In this document: piece by piece, positions 42,566 through 51,041 of the stretch | Position numbering within the stretch: the first letter of the stretch is position 1 | How the letters are laid out: each line of letters begins with the position of its first letter | Source: Clostridia bacterium | GTDB taxonomy: Bacteria; Bacillota; Clostridia; Lachnospirales; Anaerotignaceae | Length of the DNA: 64,000 nucleotides | Direction: 5' to 3' | NCBI GenBank assembly: GCA_022786605.1 | Contig: JALFWW010000002.1 | Coordinates: forward strand, 62,001-126,000 | Notes under the pieces: generated by a model | Databases searched by the model: none | Told to the model about the DNA's origin: nothing | The model's input: only the letters and a program-made list of their open reading frames with translations | Program-made: the position numbers and the translations under genes

Positions 42566-42983
42566 AAAGCGATCCCCCCTCAGTGATTTACAAAAAAAAT
42601 TATAGAATGAATGTCTTGGAAAGACATTTGTTTTTCTAATTACAGTATATCTGTTTTTGGAGGGTTTTACAATCTGTTTTCTTATGAAAAAGACAGGTCA
42701 AAAGCAGTTTCCCATTCAGAAAACATTGTTTTTCTTTTTCCTGATTTCTGAATGGGAACTGGGATGGCTGCCTTTGGAAGAAACATTCCTCGTAAAAATA
42801 GGACAAGCAAAGTTTTTTTATGAGAAGGATTTCGGTTTCTTATGAAGATGCCCTGAAAGAATTGTCGTTTTTCATGGACAAAGATTTGTGAAATTGGATA
42901 GAATTCAGAACAAAAATGGTGTATAATATAACCTGAATATATCTCGGAAACAATCGTTGAGAGATACCAAAGGGGATGAGAGG
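42566..42983. other. Divergent intergenic region with repeat copy 3 and the glgB -10 box
   Basis: 418 bases between head-to-head genes. It contains the reversed repeat copy (42698-42852) and a TATAAT (42922-42927) with a weak TAGAAT 17 bp upstream that could serve glgB. No coding frame seen. Confidence 0.5.
42698..42852 (-). repeat. Dispersed intergenic element, copy 3 (reversed)
   Basis: On the minus strand this reads GGGCATCTTCATAAGAAA at the left end (as in copy 1), GGCAGCCATCCCAGTTCCC in the middle (against ACAGCCGTCGCAATTTTCC) and AGAAATCAGG...ATGTTTTCTGAATGGGAAA at the right end. The first hairpin is degenerate here. Unlike the other two long copies it lies between divergent genes. Confidence 0.6.
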
Positions 42984-45245
42984 ATGATTACCATTAAACA
43001 CTTGAACGAACTTTTCCAAATCATTAACGGGGAGCATGCCGACCCCCATACCGTGCTGGGTATGCACGAAGTGGAGGAAGACGGAAAAAAATGCGTGGTT
43101 GTACGTGCGTTTATCCCCGGCGCCCAGACCATTACCGTTGTGGATGCCAACACCAGAAGACTGAAATATCCCATGGAACGTATCCACGAGGACGGATTTT
43201 TTGAAGTCATCATTCCTGACAGAGAAGAATGGTTCCGTTATCGGCTGGAATGCACCGATTATCAGGGCAACAGCTGGCATACATACGACCCTTATGCCTT
43301 CAGCCCGACCATTTCTGAATTCGATCGGTATCTGTTCGGTCAAGGGAATCATTACGAAATTTATGAGAAATTAGGCGCACATCTGATCACATTTGAAGGA
43401 GCAAAAGGCGTTTCCTTTGCCGTTTGGGCACCCAATGCCAAAAGCGTCAGCGTCATTGGGAACTTCAACGGCTGGGACACCCGCAGACATCCCATGCGTC
43501 TGCTGGGTCAGTCCGGTATCTGGGAATTGTTCATTCCCGGTCTGGCAGCCATGGATCAGTATAAATTCCATGTGGTACAGTCCACGGGCAAACAGGTGGA
43601 CAAGTGCGACCCTTACGCTTTCTACGCACAGCTCCGCCCGGAAACGGCTTCTGTGATCTACCCCATCGGGCGGTATAAATGGAAAGACAGAAAATGGATG
43701 ACTGCCAGAAAGAAAGCCAATGTCTACACAGCGCCCATGAATATTTATGAAGTCCATCTGGGGTCTTGGATGCGTGTGCCTGAGGAAGGCGACCGTTTCC
43801 TGACCTATACGGAAATGGCGGAAAAACTGGTGCCTTATGTGAAAGAAATGGGCTTTAGCCACATTGAATTGTTGCCTGTGGAAGAACATCCTTTTGACGG
43901 CAGCTGGGGCTATCAGGTGACAGGATATTACGCACCTACCAGCCGTTACGGCACACCTGCCATGTTCAAAGAATTCATTGACACCTGCCATCAGAACGGC
44001 ATCGGCGTCATTCTGGACTGGGTGCCTGCCCACTTCCCCAAAGACGAATTTGGTCTGGGGCGGTTCGACGGCACAGCATTGTATGAACATCAGGACCCCA
44101 GACGGGGAGAACATCTCCAGTGGGGTACCTATATTTTCAACTACGGCAGAAAAGAAGTCAGCAACTTCCTCATTGCCAACGCTTTGTTCTGGCTGGATGA
44201 ATACCACATCGACGGTCTGCGTGTAGACGCCGTGGCGTCCATGCTGTATCTGGATTTCTGTAAGAACGACGGCGAATGGGCTGCCAACGAATACGGCGGC
44301 AGAGAAAATCTGGAAGCTGTGGAATTTATCAAACACATGAACTCCATCGTGTCCAAACGTCTGCCCGGCACTATGATGATCGCCGAAGAATCCACCTCTT
44401 GGGAAGGCGTTACAAAGAGCGCTGATGACAACGGTCTGGGCTTCACTATGAAGTGGAACATGGGCTGGATGAACGACTTCCTGTTCTATATCAAAAAAGA
44501 CCCTATTTACCGGAAGTATCACCATAATAACCTGACTTTCGGTATGGCATATAATTACTCTGAGGACTTTGTACTGGTATTGTCCCATGACGAAGTGGTA
44601 CACGAAAAGAGCGCTATGATCGGCAAAATGCCCGGTGACCTGTGGCAGAAATACGCAAACCTGCGTCTGTCCTATGGCTTCATGTACGGTCATCCCGGTA
44701 AAAAGCTGCTGTTCATGGGCGGGGAATTTGCCCAGTTCAATGAATGGAGCGAATCCCGTTCTCTGGACTGGCATCTGCTTCAGTACAAAGACCATCAGCA
44801 GATGCAGCAGTACATGAAAGACCTGAACCACTTCTATCTGTCTGAAAGCGCCTTCTGGCAGCAGGACTATGACCCCCATGGCTTTACATGGATTGAATGC
44901 GACGATGCGGAATCCTCTGTGGTTTCCTTCATCCGCCGCAGTGAGGACAAGGAACTGTATTTCATCTGCAACTTCACACCGGAAACATATGAAGATTTCC
45001 GTATCGGCGTGCCTTTTGCGGGAACATACAAAGAAGTGTTCAACAGTGACGCGGAAAAATACGGCGGCAGCGGTGTGGTGAACAAAAAAGCCGCAGTCAG
45101 CGAAAAAATGCCATGGAACCACTACCAGAACAGCATCCGTGTGAAAGTGCCGCCTCTGGGTATGGTGGTGCTGGAGAGAAAAGTGACGGAAGAACCAAAG
45201 GCAGAAAAGAAACCCGTCAAGAAAACAGAAAAGAAAAAAGCGTGA
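42984..45245 (+). CDS. glgB: 1,4-alpha-glucan branching enzyme
   Basis: 753 residues; introduces alpha-1,6 branches into glycogen. It has two N-terminal CBM48 beta domains (about 1-105 and 120-225; GVSFAVWAPNAKSVSVIGNF), then a GH13 barrel with DWVPAHF, GLRVDAVASMLY (nucleophile aspartate), AEESTSWEGV (acid/base glutamate) and LSHDEVVH. The Lys-rich tail after residue 735 is unusual and probably disordered. The start at 42984 (GGGGATGAGAGG upstream) gives the family N-terminus. No other glg genes are adjacent; it stands alone before a terminator. Confidence 0.95.
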   Translation: MITIKHLNELFQIINGEHADPHTVLGMHEVEEDGKKCVVVRAFIPGAQTITVVDANTRRLKYPMERIHEDGFFEVIIPDREEWFRYRLECTDYQGNSWHTYDPYAFSPTISEFDRYLFGQGNHYEIYEKLGAHLITFEGAKGVSFAVWAPNAKSVSVIGNFNGWDTRRHPMRLLGQSGIWELFIPGLAAMDQYKFHVVQSTGKQVDKCDPYAFYAQLRPETASVIYPIGRYKWKDRKWMTARKKANVYTAPMNIYEVHLGSWMRVPEEGDRFLTYTEMAEKLVPYVKEMGFSHIELLPVEEHPFDGSWGYQVTGYYAPTSRYGTPAMFKEFIDTCHQNGIGVILDWVPAHFPKDEFGLGRFDGTALYEHQDPRRGEHLQWGTYIFNYGRKEVSNFLIANALFWLDEYHIDGLRVDAVASMLYLDFCKNDGEWAANEYGGRENLEAVEFIKHMNSIVSKRLPGTMMIAEESTSWEGVTKSADDNGLGFTMKWNMGWMNDFLFYIKKDPIYRKYHHNNLTFGMAYNYSEDFVLVLSHDEVVHEKSAMIGKMPGDLWQKYANLRLSYGFMYGHPGKKLLFMGGEFAQFNEWSESRSLDWHLLQYKDHQQMQQYMKDLNHFYLSESAFWQQDYDPHGFTWIECDDAESSVVSFIRRSEDKELYFICNFTPETYEDFRIGVPFAGTYKEVFNSDAEKYGGSGVVNKKAAVSEKMPWNHYQNSIRVKVPPLGMVVLERKVTEEPKAEKKPVKKTEKKKA

Positions 45246-45318
45246 AACATGCTTTGCACTGATTTCTGAATGAAAATATGACAGCCGGAATCCAAAAGGA
45301 TTCCGGCTGTATTTCTTT
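45245..45318 (-). repeat. Short repeat fragment plus hairpin after glgB
   Basis: AAACATG...CACTGATTTCTGAATGAAAAT (45245-45277) resembles the right half of the dispersed element as at 42721-42755, followed by a GGAATCC-stem hairpin in the same order as in the long reversed copy. Similarity is short and by eye. Confidence 0.4.
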
Positions 45319-45319
45319 T
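45282..45319 (+). terminator. Terminator after glgB
   Basis: CAGCCGGAATCC (45282-45293) pairs perfectly with GGATTCCGGCTG (45298-45309), followed by TATTTCTTTTT. Confidence 0.9.
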
Positions 45320-45467
45320 TGGGGGAAACCATGGGAGTTCCTTAGATTTCACCAGTTTTCCAAGGGCGGGAAACAGACAGAAGGTGGAAAGTAGGTCTGC
45401 TTTTTGGTCGGAAAAGCCAAAATTTGCGGAAAAATCAAATTTTCTCCCCACAATCCGTTTATTTTTA

Positions 45468-45496
45468 TTGACGAGAGCTGCTTTTTTGTGTATAAT
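45468..45496 (+). promoter_or_regulatory. Promoter of rpsU-yqeY
   Basis: TTGACG (45468-45473), 17-bp spacer, TATAAT (45491-45496); strong sigma-A promoter. Confidence 0.85.
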
Positions 45497-45566
45497 TCCT
45501 AAATGTACGGTAAAAAAGGTAAGCCTTTCCCGTACACGAATCTCGCATCTGGAGGGAGGGAAATTC

Positions 45567-45743
45567 ATGTCAGAGGTAAAAGTTAAAGAAAATGAATCCT
45601 TAGACAGCGCACTGCGTCGTTTCAAAAGAACATGTGCTAGAGACGGCATCATGGGCGAAGTACGCAAAAGAGAGCATTATGACAAACCCAGCGTAAAACG
45701 CAAAAAGAAATCCGAAGCTGCCAGAAAACGTAAATTCAAATAA
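45567..45743 (+). CDS. rpsU: 30S ribosomal protein S21
   Basis: 58 residues, basic, the usual length in Firmicutes: [40 protein letters not shown] and a Lys/Arg-rich tail. It sits near the anti-Shine-Dalgarno end of 16S rRNA. TGGAGGGAGGG lies about 8 bases before the ATG. Followed by yqeY, the standard Firmicutes pair. Confidence 0.97.
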   Translation: MSEVKVKENESLDSALRRFKRTCARDGIMGEVRKREHYDKPSVKRKKKSEAARKRKFK

Positions 45744-45779
45744 TTTTACTTTATTTTGTTGCGCAAAGGAATGATGGTT

Positions 45780-46229
45780 ATGTCATTAAAAGAACAGCTT
45801 TTTGCGGACCTGAAGACTGCCATGAAAGAGAAAGACACGGTTCGGAAAGATACCGTACAGCTCATTCGTTCCGGCATTCTGCAGATTGAAAAAGATAAGA
45901 AGATCGAACTGGATGAGGACGGTGTTTTGGACGTGATCGCCAAACAGCTGAAAAGCCGCCGTGACTCTCTGCCCGAATATGAAAAAAGCGGCAGACAGGA
46001 TCTGATCGAAAAACTGAACAGAGAAATCGAAATTTTATTGGGTTACCTTCCAGAGCAGTTGAGTGAAGACGAAATTCAGAAGATTGTGGCGGAAGCCGTT
46101 GCCGAAAGCGGTGCAGCATCCGTAAAAGAAATGGGGAAAGTAATGGCCATTGTTACCCCTAAGGTAAAAGGTCGTGCGGACAACAAAGTCGTAGGCAATC
46201 TTGTGAGAAAAATGCTCCAAGGCAAATAA
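45780..46229 (+). CDS. yqeY: GatB/YqeY domain-containing protein
   Basis: 149 residues: MSLKEQLFADLKTAMKEKDT, then KQLKSRRDSLPEYEKSGR, YLPEQLSEDEI and MGKVMAIVTPKVKGRADNK, the full YqeY fold that resembles the tRNA-binding tail of GatB. It may act on aminoacyl-tRNA or its enzymes; the exact role is unknown. ATG 45780 is chosen since AAAGGA lies nine bases before; starts at 45756, 45771 and 45774 have worse spacing. Co-transcribed with rpsU. Confidence 0.9.
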   Translation: MSLKEQLFADLKTAMKEKDTVRKDTVQLIRSGILQIEKDKKIELDEDGVLDVIAKQLKSRRDSLPEYEKSGRQDLIEKLNREIEILLGYLPEQLSEDEIQKIVAEAVAESGAASVKEMGKVMAIVTPKVKGRADNKVVGNLVRKMLQGK

Positions 46230-46242
46230 AATCAGAGTTCAG

Positions 46243-46271
46243 AGCGAACCGCTTATGTGGTTCGCTTTTTT
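46243..46271 (+). terminator. Terminator after yqeY
   Basis: GCGAACC (46244-46250) pairs with GGTTCGC (46259-46265), then six Ts. Confidence 0.85.
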
Positions 46272-46318
46272 CTGTTTCGGCAGGGGATGGAAAACATTAT
46301 TTTTTATAAAAATAAGTA

Positions 46319-46352
46319 GCTGGAATCCTTGGTATTTCAAGGAATCTGGCTA
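46319..46352. other. Isolated hairpin of the GGAATCC family
   Basis: AGCTGGAATCCTTG pairs with CAAGGAATCTGGCT with two wobbles and one mismatch. No T-run follows, so it is unlikely to terminate transcription well. The sequence TGGAATCCTTGGTAT is nearly the same as in the hairpin at 31462. Confidence 0.5.
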
Positions 46353-46458
46353 GATTTGGGCACTTGTGAAGCAGTCCTTGAACGGGGCTGATTTTTTTGT
46401 GGGAAAAAACGCATAAATATCATGCACGATGTATTTGCAGAGGAAGAGAGAAAAATCC

Positions 46459-46486
46459 TTGACTTTTTATTTTGGCGGACTATAAT
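46459..46486 (+). promoter_or_regulatory. Promoter of the ABC transporter operon
   Basis: TTGACT (46459-46464), 16-bp spacer, TATAAT (46481-46486). Confidence 0.8.
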
Positions 46487-46580
46487 GTACTTTAACAAAG
46501 CACAGCATAACCGCATGTGCGTGTGAAAGTGAAAATAAAAGTGTTTACAAAAGCAGAAACAGATAAGGGAGTGTATGATT

Positions 46581-47582
46581 ATGAAGAAGAACATGCGAGT
46601 GATTGCGGCGGCAGCCATGGCGGCTGTCATGATAGCCATGACAGGTTGCGGAAGCAGCGGAGGAGCGGAAGAAACAACAGCGGAAACCACTGGCGACGGC
46701 ACTTATACCGTAGGGATCATCCAGCAGCTGGAACATGCGGCACTGGACGAAGCCACCAAAGGTTTTCAGGATACCCTCACAGAAAAACTGGGGGACAAAG
46801 TGACATTCGATTATCAAAATGCCCAGAACGAACAGGCAAACTGCGCTACCATCGCAACAAAATTCGTTTCTAATAACGTGGATCTGATCATGGCAAACGC
46901 AACGACCGCTTTGCAGGCATCTGCGGCGGCAACAGGAGACATCCCCATCGTGGGTACATCCGTAACTGACTATGTGACAGCAGGTGTTATCGAATCCAAT
47001 GAAGCACCGGGCTACAACGTGACAGGGGCATCCGATTTGGCACCCGTTGACCAGCAGATCGCACTGCTTCAGAAAGTAGTGCCTGATGTACAGAAAGTAG
47101 CCATCGTATATTGCAGCGCGGAACCCAACTCCCAGTTCCAGTCTCAGCTGGCACAGGCGGAATTGGACAAAGCAGGCATCGCGTGGGAAGAATTTACAGC
47201 GGCTGATTCCAATGAAGTACAGGCAGTCATCACAAACGCCATCACGAACTGCGATGTGGTATATATCCCTACAGACAACACCATGGCAAATAACATGGAA
47301 ATCATCAAAAATGTGACTGTACCGGCAAAAATACCTGTCATCTGCGGGGAAGAAAATATGTGTGCGGCAGGCGGTCTGGCAACACTGAGCATCAGCTATT
47401 ACGAACTGGGCTGCAAAGCCGGTGAAATGGCTTACGAAATCCTGGTAAATGGCGCTGACCCTGCAACTATGCCCATTGCATACGTTTCCGAAAACGTGAC
47501 ACCAAAATATAACGCGGAAATCGCCGCGGAATTGGGTATCACCATGCCGGAAGACATGGTTGCCATTGGTGCTGAAGAATAA
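46581..47582 (+). CDS. ABC transporter substrate-binding lipoprotein (TrpX-like)
   Basis: 333 residues. A lipoprotein signal ends at C23 (IAMTGC), followed by a Ser/Gly/Glu/Thr-rich linker. The mature part is a two-lobe periplasmic-binding fold of the PF04392 type: YTVGIIQQLEHAALDEATKG, NNVDLIMANATTALQ, VPDVQKVAIVYCSAEPNSQ and the end AAELGITMPEDMV. Relatives bind tryptophan or other amino acids. ATG 46581 is preferred over 46575 on spacing from AAGGGAG. First gene of a three-gene uptake system. Confidence 0.9.
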   Translation: MKKNMRVIAAAAMAAVMIAMTGCGSSGGAEETTAETTGDGTYTVGIIQQLEHAALDEATKGFQDTLTEKLGDKVTFDYQNAQNEQANCATIATKFVSNNVDLIMANATTALQASAAATGDIPIVGTSVTDYVTAGVIESNEAPGYNVTGASDLAPVDQQIALLQKVVPDVQKVAIVYCSAEPNSQFQSQLAQAELDKAGIAWEEFTAADSNEVQAVITNAITNCDVVYIPTDNTMANNMEIIKNVTVPAKIPVICGEENMCAAGGLATLSISYYELGCKAGEMAYEILVNGADPATMPIAYVSENVTPKYNAEIAAELGITMPEDMVAIGAEE

Positions 47583-47613
47583 AAATGGAACATGACAGAA
47601 TCATTTAGAAGGA

Positions 47614-47645
47614 ACAGCGGGACAACCGTCCCGTTGTTTTTTCTT
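47614..47645 (+). terminator. Attenuating terminator between binding protein and permease
   Basis: AACAGCGGGAC (47614-47624) pairs with GTCCCGTTGTT (47629-47639) around AACC, then a T-run. Partial termination here would leave more binding protein than membrane components, as is usual for such operons. Confidence 0.85.
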
Positions 47646-47684
47646 ACACAGGAAAGAGGAAAGAAAAAAGAGGAGGGATCACCC

Positions 47685-48581
47685 ATGGAAATCATGGATT
47701 TGATACGAGCATTGCCCGGCTCGGTAGCCCAAGGGCTCATTTGGGGAATTATGGCAATTGGGGTATACATCACTTATAAAGTTCTGGACTATGCGGATTT
47801 GACCGTAGACGGCAGCATCGGCACCGGCGGCGCTGTGGCTGTGGTGATGATGCTGGCGGGAGTCAATCCTTATGTAGCGTTGGTATGTGCCACAGTGGCA
47901 GGGGCATTGGCTGGTCTGGTGACAGGACTGTTTCATACCCTGTTTGGGATTCCGCCCATTTTGTCCGGTATTTTGACACAGCTGGGGCTGTATTCCGTGA
48001 ATATGCGTATTATGGGGGCGTCCAATAAAGCCATCAACGTCAATCAGTATGACCTGATTTTGAGCCTGCGGGATATTCCTCATGCCATTTTGGTATCTGT
48101 GATCTTTGTGGCAGCCACCATCGCTGTTTTATACTGGTTCTTCGGCACAGAAGTGGGTCGTGCTGTTCGTGCCACCGGCAATAACGCCAATATGTCCCGT
48201 GCCCAGGGCATCAACACAAACCGTATGAAAGTATTTGGTCTGGTGCTCTCCAATGGGCTGGTGGGACTTTCCGGCGCACTGTACGCCCAGTATCAGGGCA
48301 ATGCCGACGTCAACATGGGCAGAGGCGCCATCGTCATCGGTTTGGCGGCAGTTATCATTGGTGCGGTGCTGTTCGGCAAGATTTTCAACAACTTTGCCCT
48401 GCGTATGCTCAGCGTTGTATTGGGCGCTATTTTATACTTCGTGGTCATTGCCGTTGTCCTTTGGCTGGGACTGGAAACCACAGACTTGAAACTGATCAGT
48501 GCGCTCATCGTGGCGCTTTTCCTGGCAGTGCCTTATCTTCAGGGAAGATGCCGCGTCCGCCGCGCAGGAAAGGGGGCTTGA
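47685..48581 (+). CDS. ABC transporter permease (TrpY-like)
   Basis: 298 residues, about eight membrane segments, branched-chain amino-acid-type permease fold (BPD_transp_2): MEIMDLIRALPGSVAQGLIW, YADLTVDGSIGTGGAVAVV, LGAILYFVVIAVVLWLG, and the cytoplasmic coupling segment GRAVRATGNNANMSRAQGIN. Start at 47685 because AGGAGGG lies about seven bases before; the frame from 47592 runs through the terminator. Its stop is four bases before the ATPase gene's start. Confidence 0.92.
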   Translation: MEIMDLIRALPGSVAQGLIWGIMAIGVYITYKVLDYADLTVDGSIGTGGAVAVVMMLAGVNPYVALVCATVAGALAGLVTGLFHTLFGIPPILSGILTQLGLYSVNMRIMGASNKAINVNQYDLILSLRDIPHAILVSVIFVAATIAVLYWFFGTEVGRAVRATGNNANMSRAQGINTNRMKVFGLVLSNGLVGLSGALYAQYQGNADVNMGRGAIVIGLAAVIIGAVLFGKIFNNFALRMLSVVLGAILYFVVIAVVLWLGLETTDLKLISALIVALFLAVPYLQGRCRVRRAGKGA

Positions 48582-48585
48582 GATT

Positions 48586-49380
48586 ATGTTGGAACTGAGA
48601 AACGTATCGAAAACATTCAATGCAAATACCATCAATGAAAAAAGAGCCCTCAGCGGCTTGAATCTGAAGCTGGAGGAAGGGGACTTTGTCACCGTCATCG
48701 GCGGCAATGGCGCCGGAAAATCCACCATGATGAATGCCATCTGCGGCGCATGGCCTTTGGACGAAGGGCAGGTGCTCATTGACGGGAAAGATGTCACGAA
48801 ACTGCCGGACTACAAACGGGCGGCTTATTTGGGACGCGTGTTCCAGGACCCTATGATGGGTACGGCGGCAGATATGGAAATCGAGGAAAATCTGGCGGTG
48901 GCTTACCGTCGGGGCAAAACAAGACACTTGTCATGGGGCATTCGTGCCAAAGAGCGGGAAGAATACAGAGAACTTTTGAAAACGCTGGATTTGGGGCTGG
49001 AAAACCGCCTGCGTTCCAAGGTGGGGCTTCTTTCCGGCGGTCAGCGGCAGGCGTTGACACTGCTCATGGCTACCCTGAAAAAGCCCAAAGTGCTGCTGCT
49101 GGATGAACATACGGCAGCCCTTGACCCCAAAACAGCGGCAAAGGTATTGGAAATTTCCGACCGCATCATTGGAGAAAATAACTTGACTGCCCTCATGGTC
49201 ACCCATAACATGAAAGACGCCATTGCTCATGGCAATCGTCTGATTATGATGAACAACGGACAGATCATTCTGGATATCCGTGGTGAGGAAAAGAAAAAAC
49301 TCACAGTGGATGACCTGCTGCGGCAGTTCTCTGTTGCCAGCGGCAGTGAATTTTCCAGCGACCGGGCACTGCTGTCCTGA
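48586..49380 (+). CDS. ABC transporter ATP-binding protein (TrpZ-like)
   Basis: 264 residues with Walker A GGNGAGKST, the Q-loop in RVFQDPMMG, the signature LSGGQRQALTLL, Walker B VLLLDEHTAALD and the switch histidine in VTHNMKDA. It energises the permease just upstream. Together the three genes form an uptake system of the TrpXYZ class; tryptophan is a guess based on the family. GGGGGC precedes the ATG. A terminator follows. Confidence 0.94.
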   Translation: MLELRNVSKTFNANTINEKRALSGLNLKLEEGDFVTVIGGNGAGKSTMMNAICGAWPLDEGQVLIDGKDVTKLPDYKRAAYLGRVFQDPMMGTAADMEIEENLAVAYRRGKTRHLSWGIRAKEREEYRELLKTLDLGLENRLRSKVGLLSGGQRQALTLLMATLKKPKVLLLDEHTAALDPKTAAKVLEISDRIIGENNLTALMVTHNMKDAIAHGNRLIMMNNGQIILDIRGEEKKKLTVDDLLRQFSVASGSEFSSDRALLS

Positions 49381-49403
49381 TAAAAAATCCTATAAAAACA
49401 TAC

Positions 49404-49450
49404 AGCCGGAAGAAGTTTGGTTTTTGCCAAAGCAACTTCCGGCTTTTTTT
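49404..49450 (+). terminator. Terminator of the ABC transporter operon
   Basis: AGCCGGAAG ... CTTCCGGCT with an inner TTTGG/CCAAA stem, followed by seven Ts. Confidence 0.9.
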
Positions 49451-49519
49451 GCGGGTATGGAACAAGGGCGGCTGGCATACCTATAAAAGAGGGCATTTGA
49501 CAGAAAGGAGGTTCTGGCT

Positions 49520-49783
49520 GTGGGATTTGGCAAAGGCATGGCAGAAAAGCTGGATCTGCCCAAGGAAGTGGTGCTGGATCTGCCACTGGTGTCCATGGTG
49601 GGGCAGGAGGAAGTGACGGTGGAAAACCATAGGGGACTTTTGGAATACAGCGCCGAAACCATACGCATTGCCACGGGGGCAGGCAGGCTGCTGATGACGG
49701 GAGAAGGGCTGGAACTGAAGCAGATGTCGGCAGCCTGTATCGTGGTGAAAGGGCGGATTTTCCGCTTGGAATTTTTGCGGTAG
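49520..49783 (+). CDS. yqfC: Sporulation protein YqfC (YabP/YqfC family)
   Basis: 87 residues, GTG start with AAAGGAGG eight bases upstream. The family pattern LPKEVVLDLPLVSMVGQEEV then ENHRGLLEYSAETIRI ... GLELKQMSAACIVVKGRI is clear. Expressed in the mother cell (sigma-E) in B. subtilis; exact function unknown. It precedes yqfD by 13 bases, as in other spore formers, and is one of the best signs that this organism can sporulate. Confidence 0.93.
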   Translation: MGFGKGMAEKLDLPKEVVLDLPLVSMVGQEEVTVENHRGLLEYSAETIRIATGAGRLLMTGEGLELKQMSAACIVVKGRIFRLEFLR

Positions 49784-49796
49784 GAAGGGAAGGCAG

Positions 49797-51041
49797 GTGC
49801 GGAATTTGTTGCCCGTATTGTGGTATTATTTGCGTGGATATGTTATGATAAGAATAACCGGTTTTTCCATGGAACGGTTCATGAATCTGGCTGCATACCG
49901 CCGGATTTTATTCTGGGATGCCAAGGGTGTTGGCGGCGGCATGGAGATGAAAACTTCCCTAGCCGGACTGAAAGAACTGGAAGAATGCGCCGAGAAAACA
50001 GGGTGTCATTTGGAAATCATGGCACTGGGGGGCTTGCCGGAAAAGATGCGGCACGCAAAGACCCATCCCATATTTGCTGTGGGCATCTTATTTTTCGCGG
50101 CGGCGCTCTATGTGCTTTCTTCTTTTGTCTGGGTGGTCCATGTGGAAGGCAATGAACGGCTGACAACAGAGGAGATTTTGACTGCCTGCGAGGAACACGG
50201 TCTGAAGCCGGGAAAATGGAAAAAACAGGTGGACGCAGACGCGGTGACCAAAGCGCTGCTGGCGGATATTTCCGATTTATCCTGGGTGAGTGTGTCCATC
50301 AAGGGGGCAGAAGCTACGGTAAAAGTGGCAGAAACCATTGTGGCGCCTACGCCCATGGAGGAAGAAACGCCCTGTGACATCATTGCCGAAAAAGACGGTG
50401 TGGTGGAGAAAATCACGGCGGCTAAAGGAACGCCCCTTGTGCAGGCGGGAGATGTGGTACAGGCTGGGGATGTGCTCATTTCTGCGGAGGTTCTGGTGGG
50501 GCTGGAAGGAGAGCCCATGGAAAGGGAATATGTGGCAGCCAGCGGAAGTGTGCAGGCAACCACATGGGCAGAGGTGACGGAAGAAATGATGCTGACGGAA
50601 ACGGAAAAGATTTTCGGCAGTAAGGAAAAGGAGAATCATGTGCTGCTTTTAGGAGATCTGGAATTGGATTTCATCAAGCCACACATGGAAAGCGACTTCG
50701 ACAAGGAAGTTTTGGAAGAAAAAAACATCGGTCTGGGAGATTGGACGCTGCCTTTTTCTCTGCGGACAGAGGTTTACCGCCCTTACGAAACGGCGGAAAA
50801 GACGTATACCGCAGAGGAAGCCAAAGCCCTTTTGGAGGCAAAATGCAAGGAAAAAGCGGCGGAAGGGCTGGCAGAAGGCGAGTCCGTGGCGCAGACAGAA
50901 ATCAGATATGAAGTATATACAGACAGGGTCCGTGCAGTATGCAAAGTGACTTTGTCCGAAGAAATCGGGAAAAAACAAGTGAGAAAGGAATTTGATGCCG
51001 AAGATGAGTCAAATAGAGAGAACCATTCAGATGGAGAATGA
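49797..51041 (+). CDS. yqfD: Sporulation protein YqfD
   Basis: 414 residues, GTG start after AGGAAGGGA. An N-terminal cytoplasmic part (LPVLWYYLRGYVMIRITGFS), one membrane helix near 93-112 (FAVGILFFAAALYVLSSFVW), a POTRA/FtsQ-like stretch (VHVEGNERLTTEEILTACEE) and a large extracytoplasmic beta-rich domain. The C-terminal 60 residues contain an unusual Ala/Glu/Lys-rich helix. Mother-cell sporulation gene by homology; its end overlaps phoH by 47 bases. Confidence 0.92.
   Translation: MRNLLPVLWYYLRGYVMIRITGFSMERFMNLAAYRRILFWDAKGVGGGMEMKTSLAGLKELEECAEKTGCHLEIMALGGLPEKMRHAKTHPIFAVGILFFAAALYVLSSFVWVVHVEGNERLTTEEILTACEEHGLKPGKWKKQVDADAVTKALLADISDLSWVSVSIKGAEATVKVAETIVAPTPMEEETPCDIIAEKDGVVEKITAAKGTPLVQAGDVVQAGDVLISAEVLVGLEGEPMEREYVAASGSVQATTWAEVTEEMMLTETEKIFGSKEKENHVLLLGDLELDFIKPHMESDFDKEVLEEKNIGLGDWTLPFSLRTEVYRPYETAEKTYTAEEAKALLEAKCKEKAAEGLAEGESVAQTEIRYEVYTDRVRAVCKVTLSEEIGKKQVRKEFDAEDESNRENHSDGE

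Noticed and set aside
42984-45245. glgB as part of a glycogen operon
   Set aside because: Flanking genes are a beta-CASP RNase (divergent) and rpsU (own promoter); no glgA, glgC, glgD or glgP is in the window.
46487-46580. T-box or trp-type leader in front of the ABC transporter
   Set aside because: No T-box sequence (GGTGGNACCGCG), no terminator and no specifier structure in the short leader.
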